A stretch of DNA of 64,000 bases from NCBI GenBank assembly GCA_036346205.1, contig JARFJB010000408.1:1617501-1681500 (forward strand), given 5' to 3'. This DNA comes from Vesta saturnalis. Lineage: Eukaryota; Arthropoda; Insecta; Coleoptera; Lampyridae. Both the position numbers and the translations under genes were made by a program. The notes beneath the pieces are model-generated. The model did no database searches, was not told the origin of the DNA, and saw nothing but the letters and a program-made list of their open reading frames with translations. This document shows positions 10,823-22,138 of this stretch, piece after piece (positions within the stretch are counted from its first letter, which is position 1; every line of letters starts with the position of its first letter).

Positions 10823-12630
10823 ACAAAATCAAAATATCAATATTGTAACCACATTCAATACACAAATATAACACAACACAAACACATAATACCCAGACCT
10901 GAAGAGGGAGAAGATCCCTAAACTGCCGAAGAAAGAAGACATTTATGGAACCCAAGAAAAAAATAAGATCCCGAAAAAGAAACAAACGAATTAAAAAAAA
11001 TACCGGATGACAACTCTCGTGTGCCGACCCGTTCCGAAGACTACTACTTGCTCACGCCAAGCTGTCGAACTTTGGTACGTCACGAACCGTTTGTCGTAGT
11101 TATCCTGCACCGACGTCATAGTTATTAAACGCGACACCGCCACATGAACATCATCTACGTACAACGGGGCCTAGAGCTGCTGAAATCTGAGGCTGAACGC
11201 ACGTAAGTACATATACACAACCTTACACAGACGCGAATTGAACGATGTTACGCCGGCTGAAAGCCCTTCGTCATCTTTCATTTACTCCGTTGAATAGAAC
11301 TTGCCTAAATTCTGTCAACCACCGGGATATCCTTTTCACAGCGCAACCGGTGAGTGCCAGATTATTGTAACGGATATTCCACCCACACATAGCACACAGA
11401 CTCACGCCCACTCTAGGCCAGACAAGTGAAGTACAGGAAGCAGCAGATTGACAGCAACCCAATACCCGTAGGTAGATCCCATTTGATCACCCAGCTCATT
11501 AAAAGAAGCACCGCAAGTCGTGTAAACGTGAAAGTAATACAGTTTAATTAGAACACGTAAGCAACCGCCGATCTAACTACTCGCCCATCGGGAGAGATCC
11601 AGAAGTAACACTAGTTTATCCCGTTTTTTAGGATAATTGTTTAAATCCTTTACCGTAGTTACAAATCTCGTGCAAGTAATAACATTAGTTTATTCCGTTT
11701 TAAACAATTAGGGTAATTGTTTAAGTCTGTTACCGTTAGTTATAAATCTCGTGCGAATAAGAAGATTTGTACGGTTTAAATTATACGCGAAATCGATGTG
11801 ATATAGTAAAAGCGTTTCCGTTTAATAAAATGTAAATCTTTAATTTGGTTAAAATATAAATTCTGTATCGAATATAATTTCCTCAAATTAATAGAGATAA
11901 TTATAATAAAGGTCCTTAATTAATAACCTCGCTTAAACAATTAAATGAGAATACGTGATCCCGAAACATATTTCTTTAGTCCCGAAAGTAATACATTTCA
12001 TTAGAAAATCCAAGTGTAAAAGCTTTTATTTTACCAAAGCAACCTAACCCAAGTGGAACAGAATATTGGCTAAAAGTTGGTTCAATAATGGACGAATATT
12101 GATACATAGAACATTGTGTTTTAAAACACGTATTTTTCGTTTATATACGAACATGCCTCTATAAGATATCGATTATTTTAAAAGGCCTTCGCAGGTATAA
12201 AGCGTTAATGACCAGCGTTCTCTTCCGGCACGTGTTCGCCCGGTATCCCGTAACGGTATTATAACATTTAATGCTTCTGAAAGAACAGGGCCGGCTTCAG
12301 AAATAATAATTTATTTCTTTTGATCACTTAGTTTTAATTCAAATTAAAACAGGACGTAGAGTAGGTCATTTACAAACAACCACCACTAGTAACCATATTT
12401 TCACAGAAAATCCAGCGGACAGAATAACCAAAAGGATGAGGACCCTAAAAGTGTAGAAGTAACATATTTTATTTCTTTTGATTTCATGTGTATACGTAGT
12501 TTTTAAGTTGAGATAATTGTTATTGCAAAAAATAAGCAAATATACGCTTAGAACATTATAAGTCTTTGGTTCAATGTGGGCAACGTTAACAAAGCGAGCA
12601 AACTGATATCATAAAAGCGAACCACCCCCT
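10818..12630. other. Non-coding DNA with one hammerhead-like relic
   Basis: No coding motif was recognised. At 10,899-10,923 the plus strand reads CTGAAGA, then GGGA paired with TCCC around a short loop, then TAAAC, which resembles a hammerhead core with the G of GAAA changed to T. The part from 11,020 to 11,560 is somewhat richer in GC than the rest, but I could not assign it. Confidence 0.4.
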
Positions 12631-12635
12631 TCGTG

Positions 12636-13012
12636 CGAGCACAGGAACCTATTGAGCTAGTTCCGAGGCAAAGTAAAGTAATCTTCCTTTCTTCCAGAGG
12701 AAAGGGCTTACAACTTTCATCCGACCAAATGATTTTATGTGGAAATTGTTCATTATCTACACATTGTTTGGTATACCATTCACAGAACTCTCTGCGTCTC
12801 GCCGAAACCCTGATTGAAATCCATGAGAAAGTCTAAATTTAAATGGACCTATTTTTCCTTTTTGTAAAATAAAATGAGCAGTAGAATGGGCCACTCCAAT
12901 TGTTTGTTCAATGTGTCGTGCAGAAATTATTGGATTTTCCGTAACGGCCAATAAAACTAGATGATACCATATTATATTTTTCTACGTTTGAAAATTGCGC
13001 CATACTTTTGAT
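12636..13012 (-). pseudogene. Mariner-type transposase fragment (N-terminal and first D)
   Basis: Minus strand: VLLAVTENPIISARHIEQTIG and HSTAHFILQKGKIGPFKFRL match the second HTH of Tc1/mariner transposases. A frameshift near 12,800 then gives REFCEWYTKQC and HKIIWSDES, where D is the first catalytic aspartate. The sequence loses similarity soon after. It is the same broad type as the fragment at 59,076-59,706, which holds the complementary C-terminal part, but is a different family from the DD41D element at 3.7-5.1 kb. Ends and inverted repeats not found. Confidence 0.75.
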
Positions 13013-13555
13013 AATAACTACCATAAATTAACTAATTCAGAGTTAAATACTAGTACCAGTAAAATAGAAAATTGCACAATACTAAATTATGACAGATACT
13101 GAATTACTTCAAAACCGTCTTTTTTTATTTTTTTCAACGCCGCTTGTTTTTATTTATTCTTTTTCAGAACACCACATCGTTGTTATGATGTCGCTGATAG
13201 AACTGTGAGATATTATTTATCTTTGGAGATTCGTGAAAAACTCTTTATAAGGTTGAAGGAATCAATTTTTTTTTTAAATTGTACATATGTATTTTAGCAA
13301 TATTTGATAATGATCCCTTAAATAGGCAATTTAAATTTTTTATGTTGTTGCATAATTAACCATATTTTATTTTAGCACTTTTCCTTATTTTATAAAATAT
13401 TAAACGCAAAGGAAAGTTAACTAAATACACTTTTTTGAAAATGTAGGACTGTGTACAAAGATTTCGTGATGATGGTCCACAAAAGGTTCAAAACGCGATC
13501 AGACCATCGAATGCGATGCATTGCTGAATTTGTAATAAAAAAGACCTTTTAGTAT
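13013..13555. other. AT-rich spacer
   Basis: I see no gene or repeat structure here. Confidence 0.5.
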
Positions 13556-13992
13556 CAGTTTTCAAAATGTCAGCACCGTATTTAAAAAAATAAGTCCATG
13601 ATGGCTATGAAAATAGGAAAAGTCCGATTGAAAAACTGACTACATATGCCATGTTAAGGCCCGTAACAAGTTGCCAAGAAGAAGTGTTTGTATTTTTGCT
13701 CTATCATTTATAATAACGCCAGAACAAAATAAAAGAGAAATTTCAAAAATTAAAATTGTTTCAAATGTCTCAAAAACAAAAAATCACACCATAGATTTTT
13801 TTGTGTCATTTTGTTAGTCCCCTAATTACACAACTGCTTTCCCATTAACCGGAGTTGTATCTATTACCATTTCCGAGATCCTCATACCGAGAATCTTTAT
13901 CTTGGACACAGAGTATAGTTCACATTAAGATAAGAATAAACGTACACATATTTTTGTCATTGTATAATAAAGATAACGGGTCTTAAATATTA
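13556..13992 (-). repeat. Dispersed 0.4-kb repeat, copy 2 (inverted)
   Basis: Reverse-complement partner of 2,841-3,257, about 10.7 kb away. It lies upstream, on the minus strand, of the mariner fragment at 12.6-13.0 kb, but copy 1 has no such neighbour, so the two need not belong together. Confidence 0.75.
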
Positions 13993-14401
13993 ACGGAAAA
14001 TTAATTATTTGTTGGATTTATTGATTGAAACTAGAAATTTATTTGGTATGATGTTGTTAACTGTGAATACTTTTACCCCTTTAAAATTAGAGTGTTTCAC
14101 AACTTTGAACATACATTATATTTTGATTAAATTTTGTTAAACTTATTTTTTGATAGTGACATTTTTCACTGTTAGCTTTCGTCCGTTAGATGCTCTACTG
14201 ATTTGTCATGTTCAATGCGGCTGATAATATATAATTTATTACAGGTCTAGCTAATCTTTACTAAAATAATATTAGATTCCTTGATTGGCTTTTCCATATA
14301 CGTTCCTTAACTATTACAGCAGGCTTATATTTGAGTTTTCAATATTAATATATTTATTTTACACCGTAATTAATTCTTTAAAGCTATTGTTATTTAGAGG
14401 A

Positions 14402-14429
14402 GACGATAACGGTAATTGTTACCGAAACG
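14402..14429 (+). other. Hairpin followed by GAAACG, PLE-terminus-like
   Basis: The plus strand has GACGATAAC, a perfect 5-bp hairpin GGTAA/TTACC with a 3-base loop, then GAAACG. This resembles the second half of the hammerhead-like motifs in the PLE tails, but CTGATGA is not intact. No PLE coding DNA was seen next to it. Confidence 0.3.
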
Positions 14430-14869
14430 TGTAAATTTGTAAAAAAAAAAATTAAAAATACATGATTACATACCCAAATTATAATTACTTTAATTGTGCA
14501 TTTTTATTTATTATTTATAAAAATTTATAATTTCGATAGCAAATCATGATTTAACATACAGCGTGTCCCAGATTGAATTCATTATAGGTGAAAATTATGA
14601 ATTGCGTTTTGATGTTTTGGGATACTTCACTACTTAAAATATTATAATATTTAAAAATAATTTCAAGCAATTTTTTAGTTTTTAAAATTCTGGACGATTA
14701 TGGTAATTGAGAAAACACCATCTTGTAGAAAATTCAAAATATGAAATTATGCTGTATGTAAAATTTCACAAATGTCAGATTGATTTGTATTTTGGCATTA
14801 TAGCTACTAGAAAAAAGTATGTTGCGGGCCAAACTCTCATTAGAGCATCAGCCGGTAAAGGTAGTGTGC

Positions 14870-14985
14870 GGGCAACGGTATAGCTCAGTGGCATCGGCAG
14901 GGTTCTTGCCTAATACTGCAAAAGGGCACTCGTCACAACTCCCTAAGGTGAAAATCGGGATAGAAGGTCATAAAGGCGCTACCTG
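14870..14985 (+). repeat. Possible tRNA-derived SINE remnant
   Basis: TAGCTCAGTGGC at 14,881-14,892 is a clean A box, followed by TTCTTGCC as in an anticodon arm. The expected B box about 40 bp further on is not convincing. No flanking duplication found. Confidence 0.3.
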
Positions 14986-14989
14986 TTAG

Positions 14990-17169
14990 ATACATGTATA
15001 GCGGGAAAACGTCATGAACTAGATCTTAATAATAGCCTAACAGAAAACCATAATGTACACTCAAAATACAACACCCACCTCTACTCAAAAATTCTACGCA
15101 AAGTTTACCTAAATTTCAATAAAATCCTAAGCTTCATCTAAAATCCGCCTTTAGATAAACTTCAACGCCAAATTATTGACCCAATAACCAAAAATAACAG
15201 GTCAAAACGGTAATTAATTATTCAGTTCCAAATGTACGTACAACACAACAAAATGACGCAGACGGGCTCCAATGTCCATAAATGTCCTAAAATTTACTAA
15301 ATGTCAATATCGGCGTCGTAATACCTAATGCGAAAATACACAGCTACACCACAAGAAATAAGACACATTTGCTTACCACATGGCTAATATAGGTATTATG
15401 GTGTCTACAATCGATAGTTGTTTCCTAAAAATAACTACTAAATAATCCTTGCGTATAATCGCCAAAACCATAAACAGTGGCGTTTAAATAAGTGAGCTCT
15501 CCGGTCAACGACCCTTTCACGGCATAATGAAGTTACGTTATATCTATTAAAACTTATCTTAAAATACAATTGATCAACCAGATCAAAAGGACAATGACTA
15601 AATAACATATTACGTTAAGGCTTGTAGTAAATAATAAAGCAACTAAAAAGTTGTCATCGTAAAGTTACGTAAATCTACAATTTCTCACTCAATAGCTGAA
15701 TGCAGTAAACACCTATTCTTAAAACACCAAAATGTCAATATTGACAATGACATCCGATACTACATTACTTTACCTAGGTGGGTGAGTCCAATGCATATCC
15801 TCCTTGAAGCGTTAATAGGGTTTTTCCCCAACGAAAGCTCTTTCACCACGCTAGAGACGTAAGAAGGTTCCACCCTCCTACACAAACTTCGAGTACGCGG
15901 CCGGGGCCGCAATAACGGGAGTCTTGACATCCCTACATCTAAGTCTAGACTGACTTGAACATCATCCAGATCATCCCATGTTCAATTTAATTCTCAATAT
16001 CTCAATTAGCTAATCCTTCAACTTCAATACTTTAAATCATCGTACGCGCTAAGAACGGAGACACATCGGCAGATGAAACAGAAAATTACGCCATAAAAAA
16101 CATTCCTCTCTGCATAAGATCTCATGGTACCATGTCAATGAAACTTGATACGTCTTCGACAATGAAAATGAACCTTAAAATCACGTATGTAGAAGCTAAG
16201 CTGTTTGTCTGTTGACTAAAATTTATCAAAATGAAATGCGACAATCTGTCGCCTATAACTTAAATTTGCAAACGATGGTCAATAAAAAGTAATAACTTCA
16301 ATACTGAATTTAATTTTACAAGACGTAATTTCAAATTCATTAACTACAATTATTGATACCCAAAATAACTAGGAATAGCCATAATGTTTACGCAGAAACT
16401 AATCTAAATCCTTTTCACTAACATAGGAACACCCACGTGCGGAGAGGAATCGTAGCTTTACAAAAGACTTTAATTGATTAAAGGTAGCCAAACTCAAAAA
16501 TACGTACCCTTACGGAAATGGAGTTCTAAATTTTAATTTGTAATAAAAAAACCCATAGGTTCTCAAACAACAAAAAAAAACACAATTTTATACCCACATC
16601 TTATATTTCTCAAATTACGTTTCATTTAATCGACATGAAATTTACGCTTTTAATTTTAAATACACAATTCTAAATATCTTAACCTTCAAAAAAAACTTTT
16701 AAATAATTTCAGCCCTCAATACATTAATACTAAAACGTTTTAAATCTATTAATTTTTAACACAGAAGTTCTGAAAAATACAAAAGAAAAAAAATTATCTG
16801 ACGTACGTACTGTATTATATATTTTTGCAAAGTGATTTCATGTTTGAGAAATTTTGCGCATAGCCTATATTCAAAACTACTTTCCTCATTAATATTTTAC
16901 CTTATTGATCACGGAAATGGCACATTGCTTCCACATAAAATGGTTTTTTGTCAAACGTTATGGCCACTTAAAATTTCACTAAAAATGTGCTTAAACATTA
17001 TTCAGATGAAATAGGGCGCAGTATTTCGAAACATCAACACAAGATTCAAAATTTTTCATCAAGTACATGATCAATAATGATTAGTCCTTAAGTAGTAACA
17101 AGAAGTGTTATAATTTAACTAGATATTTAATTCTTACGTCAAGCTTTATCTGTGACTACTTTTACAATT
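14990..17169. other. Non-coding stretch without recognised features
   Basis: About 2.2 kb, AT-rich and locally poor in G on the plus strand. A 60-codon frame at 16,832-17,014 carries no motif. Nothing else supported. Confidence 0.5.
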
Positions 17170-17182
17170 TTCAAACTAGTTT

Positions 17183-17419
17183 AAAAATTATTATTAATTT
17201 TATTAAATACATACATAAAAGTTTACCTCGAGTATGATTTGAACTTACGACCTGTACTTTGCTAGAGTACCTCGATAACCAACTGCGCTATCGATGTACA
17301 AGCCCCAACCGATGTAAATTTTGTCTTTATGTATGTAGAACCGATGTAAATTCTAAACTTAATTTTTAATTACATATTTACTTTTGAACTTATTCGTTCA
17401 TAACAAAAACTTATAATAA
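17183..17419 (-). mobile_element. tRNA-derived SINE, copy A, with 13-bp target duplication
   Basis: A 237-bp unit is flanked by the direct repeat TTCAAACTAGTTT (17,170-17,182 and 17,420-17,432). On the minus strand it has a head of about 120 bp, then a tRNA-like core: A box TAGCGCAGTTGG (plus 17,279-17,290), anticodon-like stem GTACT/AGTAC with a 7-base loop, B box GTAAGTTCAAATC, then GAGGTAAAC and an AT-rich tail rich in TTAATAATAATTT. Pol III boxes plus a target duplication define a SINE. Copies B (18,519-18,798) and C (41,230-41,388) are related. Confidence 0.85.
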
Positions 17420-17432
17420 TTCAAACTAGTTT

Positions 17433-18333
17433 TCTCAGCTTTTGACTTCAAGTATAATTTGATTTTTTTTAAGAATTAAAGAATGTACTATTGCGAGCGT
17501 TTTTACAGAACCAGATATTAGCTTGAATCCTTCATTATTAGATAACTTACGCCATGAAGCGATTTATTTGCGCAGTTTGGAAGTCTCCATTCATCAAAAT
17601 CAAGAATTAAAAAGAATATTAGTGGTTTTCCTTTCAAAATTTGGTTATTTATTGCAAGAGACCCTATTTAAGGACAAAAATAAGCCAAAAGGTTAAAGTG
17701 CACATTAGTTATGTAATAATACGCTATTTTTCGTAATACTTTTGCTTACTTAACACATGAAATACGTTGTGAACTAGAAAAATAAAACTCTAGGATCAGC
17801 ATACTTTATCATGTCAATATGGATATAAGTTAAATGTGACTTTTACATGTTAAGCTTTTATAAGCAGTATCAGAATTGGCGTTCCTGTGGTTTGGTCGTA
17901 GTATTCAATCTTGAATGCAATATTATTAATATTAATATTGAACGCGATGAACCATAACGTTCACATGGGAAACTTTAATAACTCACATATTTCCACAAAA
18001 TAAAAAGTGGTACAAGTAAGTAATTTTACTTATATTGGGAGTAGCTTGAGCATCCAGCGGCAATTAGTTAATGCCATTAGTAATGAATGATGGTCAAGGC
18101 TGCAGTTCCTTCTTGTTAGAATTAATATGATAAAAATGCTAAAACCCAAATTGGCAAATCATTTGTTGTTAAAAACGTAGAAACACTCACGTTGATTATA
18201 ACTTGTTATTGAGAAGGTATGATACTTGCATTAAAACTTAGAAATTTATACGAAATTTGTGCTTATTTTTATATTTGGATAAGAGGGGGCGTGACAATTT
18301 TATAGCTGAAAATAATAATAACGGTTGTTAAAA

Positions 18334-18336
<3 letters not shown>
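17433..18336. other. AT-rich spacer
   Basis: No gene or structured repeat recognised. Confidence 0.5.

Positions 18337-18337
<1 letters not shown>

Positions 18338-18397
<60 letters not shown>
18338..18397. repeat. AT dinucleotide microsatellite
   Basis: About 60 bp of AT repeat, ending 6 bp before the left end of the pogo-like element; TA-rich DNA is a plausible target for its insertion. Confidence 0.95.
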
Positions 18398-18400
<3 letters not shown>

Positions 18401-18518
18401 AGATACTGTAAACTGGGGAGGAATTGATTTTGTGGAGTGTCTTTGATACTGCGACGGAATTTGTTTTGGGCGCTGTAATGTAAATATAGTGTCTATGAAT
18501 CTATACTTAACCTAAATT

Positions 18519-18798
18519 ATTGTAAGTTTTTGTTATGAACGAATACGTTCAAAAGTAAATATGTAATTAAAAATTATTATTAATTTTATTAAATACATAA
18601 ATAAAAAGTTTACCTCAAGTAGGATATGAATCTACGACCTGTACTTTGGTAGAGTACCGCGCTCACCAACTGCGCGATTTCGAAGTACAAGCCCCAATCG
18701 ATGTAAATTTTGTCTTTATGTATGTAGAACTGATGTAAATTTCTCCTCGAGGTAAACTTTTTATTTATGTATTTAATAAAATTAATAATAATTTTTAA
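18519..18798 (+). mobile_element. tRNA-derived SINE, copy B, with inverted core
   Basis: A 280-bp unit flanked by a 17-bp direct repeat with one mismatch (18,502-18,518 and 18,799-18,815, TATACTTAACYTAAATT). The head is in plus orientation at the left and the tail in plus orientation at the right. Between them lies a tRNA-like core in the opposite orientation with its own inverted tail: 18,569-18,616 and 18,749-18,796 are perfect 48-bp inverted repeats. The A box on the minus strand is TCGCGCAGTTGG (plus 18,666-18,677) and the anticodon-like stem is again GTACT/AGTAC. Confidence 0.85.
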
Positions 18799-19046
18799 TA
18801 TACTTAACTTAAATTTCCTCGTAGTTGGCGGGTATTTACACTATTCAAAAGCTATAGCACCATTTAATGAATGGAGTCACTTTGATCGCGTTTTGGGGTC
18901 ACTTTGATAACATTTTGTCTTGCCATAAATAGTTATAAATTTCACCCCACATTCTACAACAAAGTGGAATTAAGTTTTCCATTATGCTTTTATTTAACAC
19001 TAAACTATCTTTCCCTTAGTGCAGTCTGAATTACAAGTTCCGCACT

Positions 19047-19130
19047 ATGGGTCGAGTTTATAAACGCAAAGTTGGATGCAGATCGTACAAAGATTATGAT
19101 AATGTGGCGAATGAAGGTGCATTGGGATAG
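19047..19130 (+). pseudogene. pogo-like transposase, N-terminal fragment
   Basis: ATG at 19,047 opens a 27-codon frame, MGRVYKRKVGCRSYKDYDN and eight more residues, ended by TAG at 19,128-19,130. Basic starts of this form begin the psq-type helix-turn-helix of pogo and jerky-like transposases in insects. The rest of the gene is not found downstream; the catalytic part of a sister copy is at 41.5-45.2 kb. Confidence 0.6.
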
Positions 19131-20250
19131 ACAGTAAAGCACAACTGTATAACTTTTAATCTTATTCTTAATTACTGAAATCATACATAATCTCGAAATC
19201 AACGGAAATTAAAATATGGTTTTTAGTATTCATGTATAATATGTATAAACCATCCAAAACAAACCCAAGAGCGTGCATACTCAGGTCTTTATCGCACGTC
19301 GTGCGTATAAAGGTAGTTAGGTAACCCCTTCAATAAATAAGATTAGATTATCTTAGATTTTACCCTGAATTGTCATATTAATCAAAATGTTTAAAACTTT
19401 ACCTCAAAACAAGTAACATGAACAGAAAAATTACTTTAAATTAATATTAAACGTACAACAACGACGTTTAATAATTCAACTAAATGACAAATGACGTTTC
19501 CCTACCCACTTGATAAAATGCATGGAAAATTAATTTGATTTTTCAATTAAAATTATTGTAGCTATTACTACTATTACTATTATAATTACGGATTCAGACT
19601 AACCTAGGTGAATACTAATGCATTACAGGACTTTCTTGCAAAATACTAACAAATATATGGGGTATTTTTATACTTTTCAAATATTCAGCTGTTTTAGAAA
19701 TATTTAATAAAAACCAAAAACTGACCCTAATAAGCCCTCCCCCTCCCCGAGACATCCAGACATCATGGCCGATCTTGAAGAAGCTTGGCCAAAAGTTGTA
19801 ATATGAGCTAATAAGTCGATTTAGCGATAGTGAAAAAAAAAAGTCGATTGCATAACCTTCTATACCTACATATGTAGATGTAGGTTGAAAGTTAAAAATA
19901 GATATCTCGTTTATCTTTCAAGATACCTGTTCCAAATCATTTTAAAGCAAATTTAGCTCCCTTTCAAATAAACTAAGAGTTTGTGTATGTTATACCAGAA
20001 ATACGAGGAATGTTTTCTATTTACGGAAAAATCGGAGGTAATGTTTCCATCAGGATAATATCACTTCGCTTTAGAAGAAGCAGGTTAGTTGCATTCATAA
20101 GAGTGGCAGATTACCTAGAATATATAAAAAAAAACAAAAAAAATGCTTGGAAAAATTTGAACGAATTAATTTTAAATAATTGCATAGTTTGACCCCTTAA
20201 ATGTAGGCAAATTTATACAATAATTTATTACATAAAGAAATCTCTTTAAA
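19131..20250. other. Non-coding stretch before the repeat array
   Basis: No recognised coding motif. A 69-codon frame at 19,983-20,192 is rich in Arg, Ile and Lys without family features. The sequence runs into the lead-in of the tandem array at 20,251. Confidence 0.5.
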
Positions 20251-20380
20251 GAACCTTTATTTAACTACGACTATCCAATTCTTTTATATCTTGAACGGTG
20301 TCATCAATAACTCATGCGAATTATTGATGACCTGAATTTTAATCTTCTCTATTAATGTATGAAAATTTACGGACGCACGC
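20251..20380 (+). repeat. Hairpin lead-in of the array, copy 1
   Basis: From GAACCTTTATTTAACTACG to ATGAAAATTTACGGACGC. It contains a 30-bp palindrome (20,301-20,330; arms TCATCAATAA and TTATTGATGA, with a C/A mismatch further in) and ends directly in ACGC repeats. It is about 90% identical by eye to 20,562-20,690. Confidence 0.9.
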
Positions 20381-20555
20381 ACGCACGCACGCAAGCAAGC
20401 ACGCACGCACGGGCGCACGCACGCACGCACGCGAGCACGCACGCATGCAAGCATGCACGCACGACCACCGCCCGCCCGCCGACCGCCCATCCGCCGCCCG
20501 CCCGCACGCACGCACGCACGCGCGCACGCACGCACGCACACACACACACACACTC
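20371..20555. repeat. ACGC tetranucleotide block 1
   Basis: Mostly ACGC units with a middle portion changed to CCGC/CCAT-type units, passing into ACAC at the right end. It sits between the two lead-in copies. Confidence 0.95.
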
Positions 20556-20561
20556 ATTAAC

Positions 20562-20690
20562 GAACCATTATTTAACTACGACTATCCAATTCCTCAATAT
20601 CTTGAACGGTGTCATCAATAACTCACGCGAGTTATTGATGACCTGAGTTTTAATCTTCTCTATTAAAGTATGAAAATTTACGGACGCATG
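20562..20690 (+). repeat. Hairpin lead-in of the array, copy 2
   Basis: Second copy, 311 bp after the first. Its palindrome (20,612-20,641) has a perfect 13-bp stem, TCATCAATAACTC with GAGTTATTGATGA, around the loop ACGC. It again ends in ATGAAAATTTACGGACGC and opens the main array. Confidence 0.92.
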
Positions 20691-20714
20691 CATGCACGCA
20701 CGCACGCCCGCACG

Positions 20715-20751
<37 letters not shown>

Positions 20752-22138
20752 ACACTCGGACACACGCACACACGCACACACGCACACACGCACACACGTA
20801 CACGCACACAGGCACACAGCACTCACGCACACAGGCACACAAACACACACGCACCCACGACACACACACACCACACACCACACACACACACACACAGCAC
20901 ACGCATACACGCACACACGCACACACGCACACACGCACACAGGCACACGCGCACACGCACACACGCGAACACGCGCACACGCGCCCAAGCGCCCACGCGC
21001 ACACGCGCACACGCACACACCCGCACACGCGCACACACGCAGGCACGCACAGACGCACACACGCACAGAAGCACAGGTGCACAGACGCACAGACGCGCAG
21101 ACGCACATACGCGCAGACGCGCAGACGTACAGACGCACAAGCCCACAGACGCACAGGCCCACAGACGCACAGACGCACAGACGCACAGACGCATAGACGC
21201 ACGGACGCACGGACGCACGGACGCACGGGCGAACAGACGCACAGACGCACAGACGCACAGACGCACAGACGCACAGACGCAGACACACAGAAACACAGAC
21301 ACGCAGACACGCAGACACGCAGACATGCAGACACGCAGATACACAGACACACAGACACACAGACACACAGTCACACAGACATACAGACACAGACACACAG
21401 ACACACAGACACGCAGACACACAGACACGCAGACACACAGACACACAGACACACAGACACACAGACACAGACACACAGACACACAGACACACAGACACAC
21501 AGACACACAGACACACAGACATACAGACACACAGACACACAGACACACAGACACACAGACACATAGACACACAGACACACAGAGACGCAGACACAAAGAC
21601 ACACAGACACAGACACACAGACACACAGACACACAGGCACACAGACACACAGACACACAGACACATAGACACACAGACACACAGACACACAGACACACAG
21701 ATAGACAGACACACAGACACACAGAAACACAGACACACAGACACACAGACACACAGACACACAGATACACAGACACACAGACACACAGACACACAGACAC
21801 ACAGACACACAGACACACAGACACACAGACACACAGACACACAGACACACAGACACACAGACACACAGCACACAGACACACAGACACACAGACACACAGA
21901 CACACAGACACACAGGCACACAGACACACAGACACACAGACACACAGACACACAGACACACAGACACACAGACACACAGACACACAGACACACAGACACA
22001 CAGACACACAGACACACAGACACACAGACACACAGACACACAGACACACAGGCACACAGACACACAGACACACAGACACACACAGACACACAGACACACA
22101 GACACACAGACACACAGTCACACAGACACACAGACACA
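20682..22138. repeat. ACGC/ACAC/ACAG octamer array
   Basis: Tandem 8-bp units made of two tetramers: ACGC with ACAC (to about 21,060), ACGC with ACAG (to about 21,290), then ACAC with ACAG (to 22,138). The 4-bp phase is kept through nearly all of it. Long stop-free frames here come only from the repeat. Confidence 0.97.

Larger units (their letters stand above)
18404..19130 (+). mobile_element. Left part of a pogo-like element, with a SINE inside
   Basis: It begins with TACTGTAAACTGGGGAG, whose core GTAAACTGGGGAG recurs inverted at the right end of the related element near 45,766. The 5' leader contains SINE copy B (18,519-18,798) and then three copies of the motif CTTTGAT(A/C) (18,441, 18,879 and 18,901), two of them in a direct repeat GTCACTTTGAT. 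The transposase start follows at 19,047. Only the left part of the element is present. The repeated motif also occurs near the right end of the other copy and may be a transposase-binding site; this is inference. Confidence 0.7.

Noticed and set aside
14560..14600. ACAGCGTGTCCCAG as a mariner inverted end
   Set aside because: The style fits mariner ends, but no matching inverted partner was found nearby.
17230..17300. Functional tRNA gene
   Set aside because: Pol III boxes are good, but the arms do not close into a full cloverleaf, and the sequence lies inside a SINE with target duplication.
20301..20330. Helitron 3' hairpin end
   Set aside because: A stem-loop is present but no CTRR terminus follows and no Helitron coding DNA is seen; kept only as a possibility in the findings.
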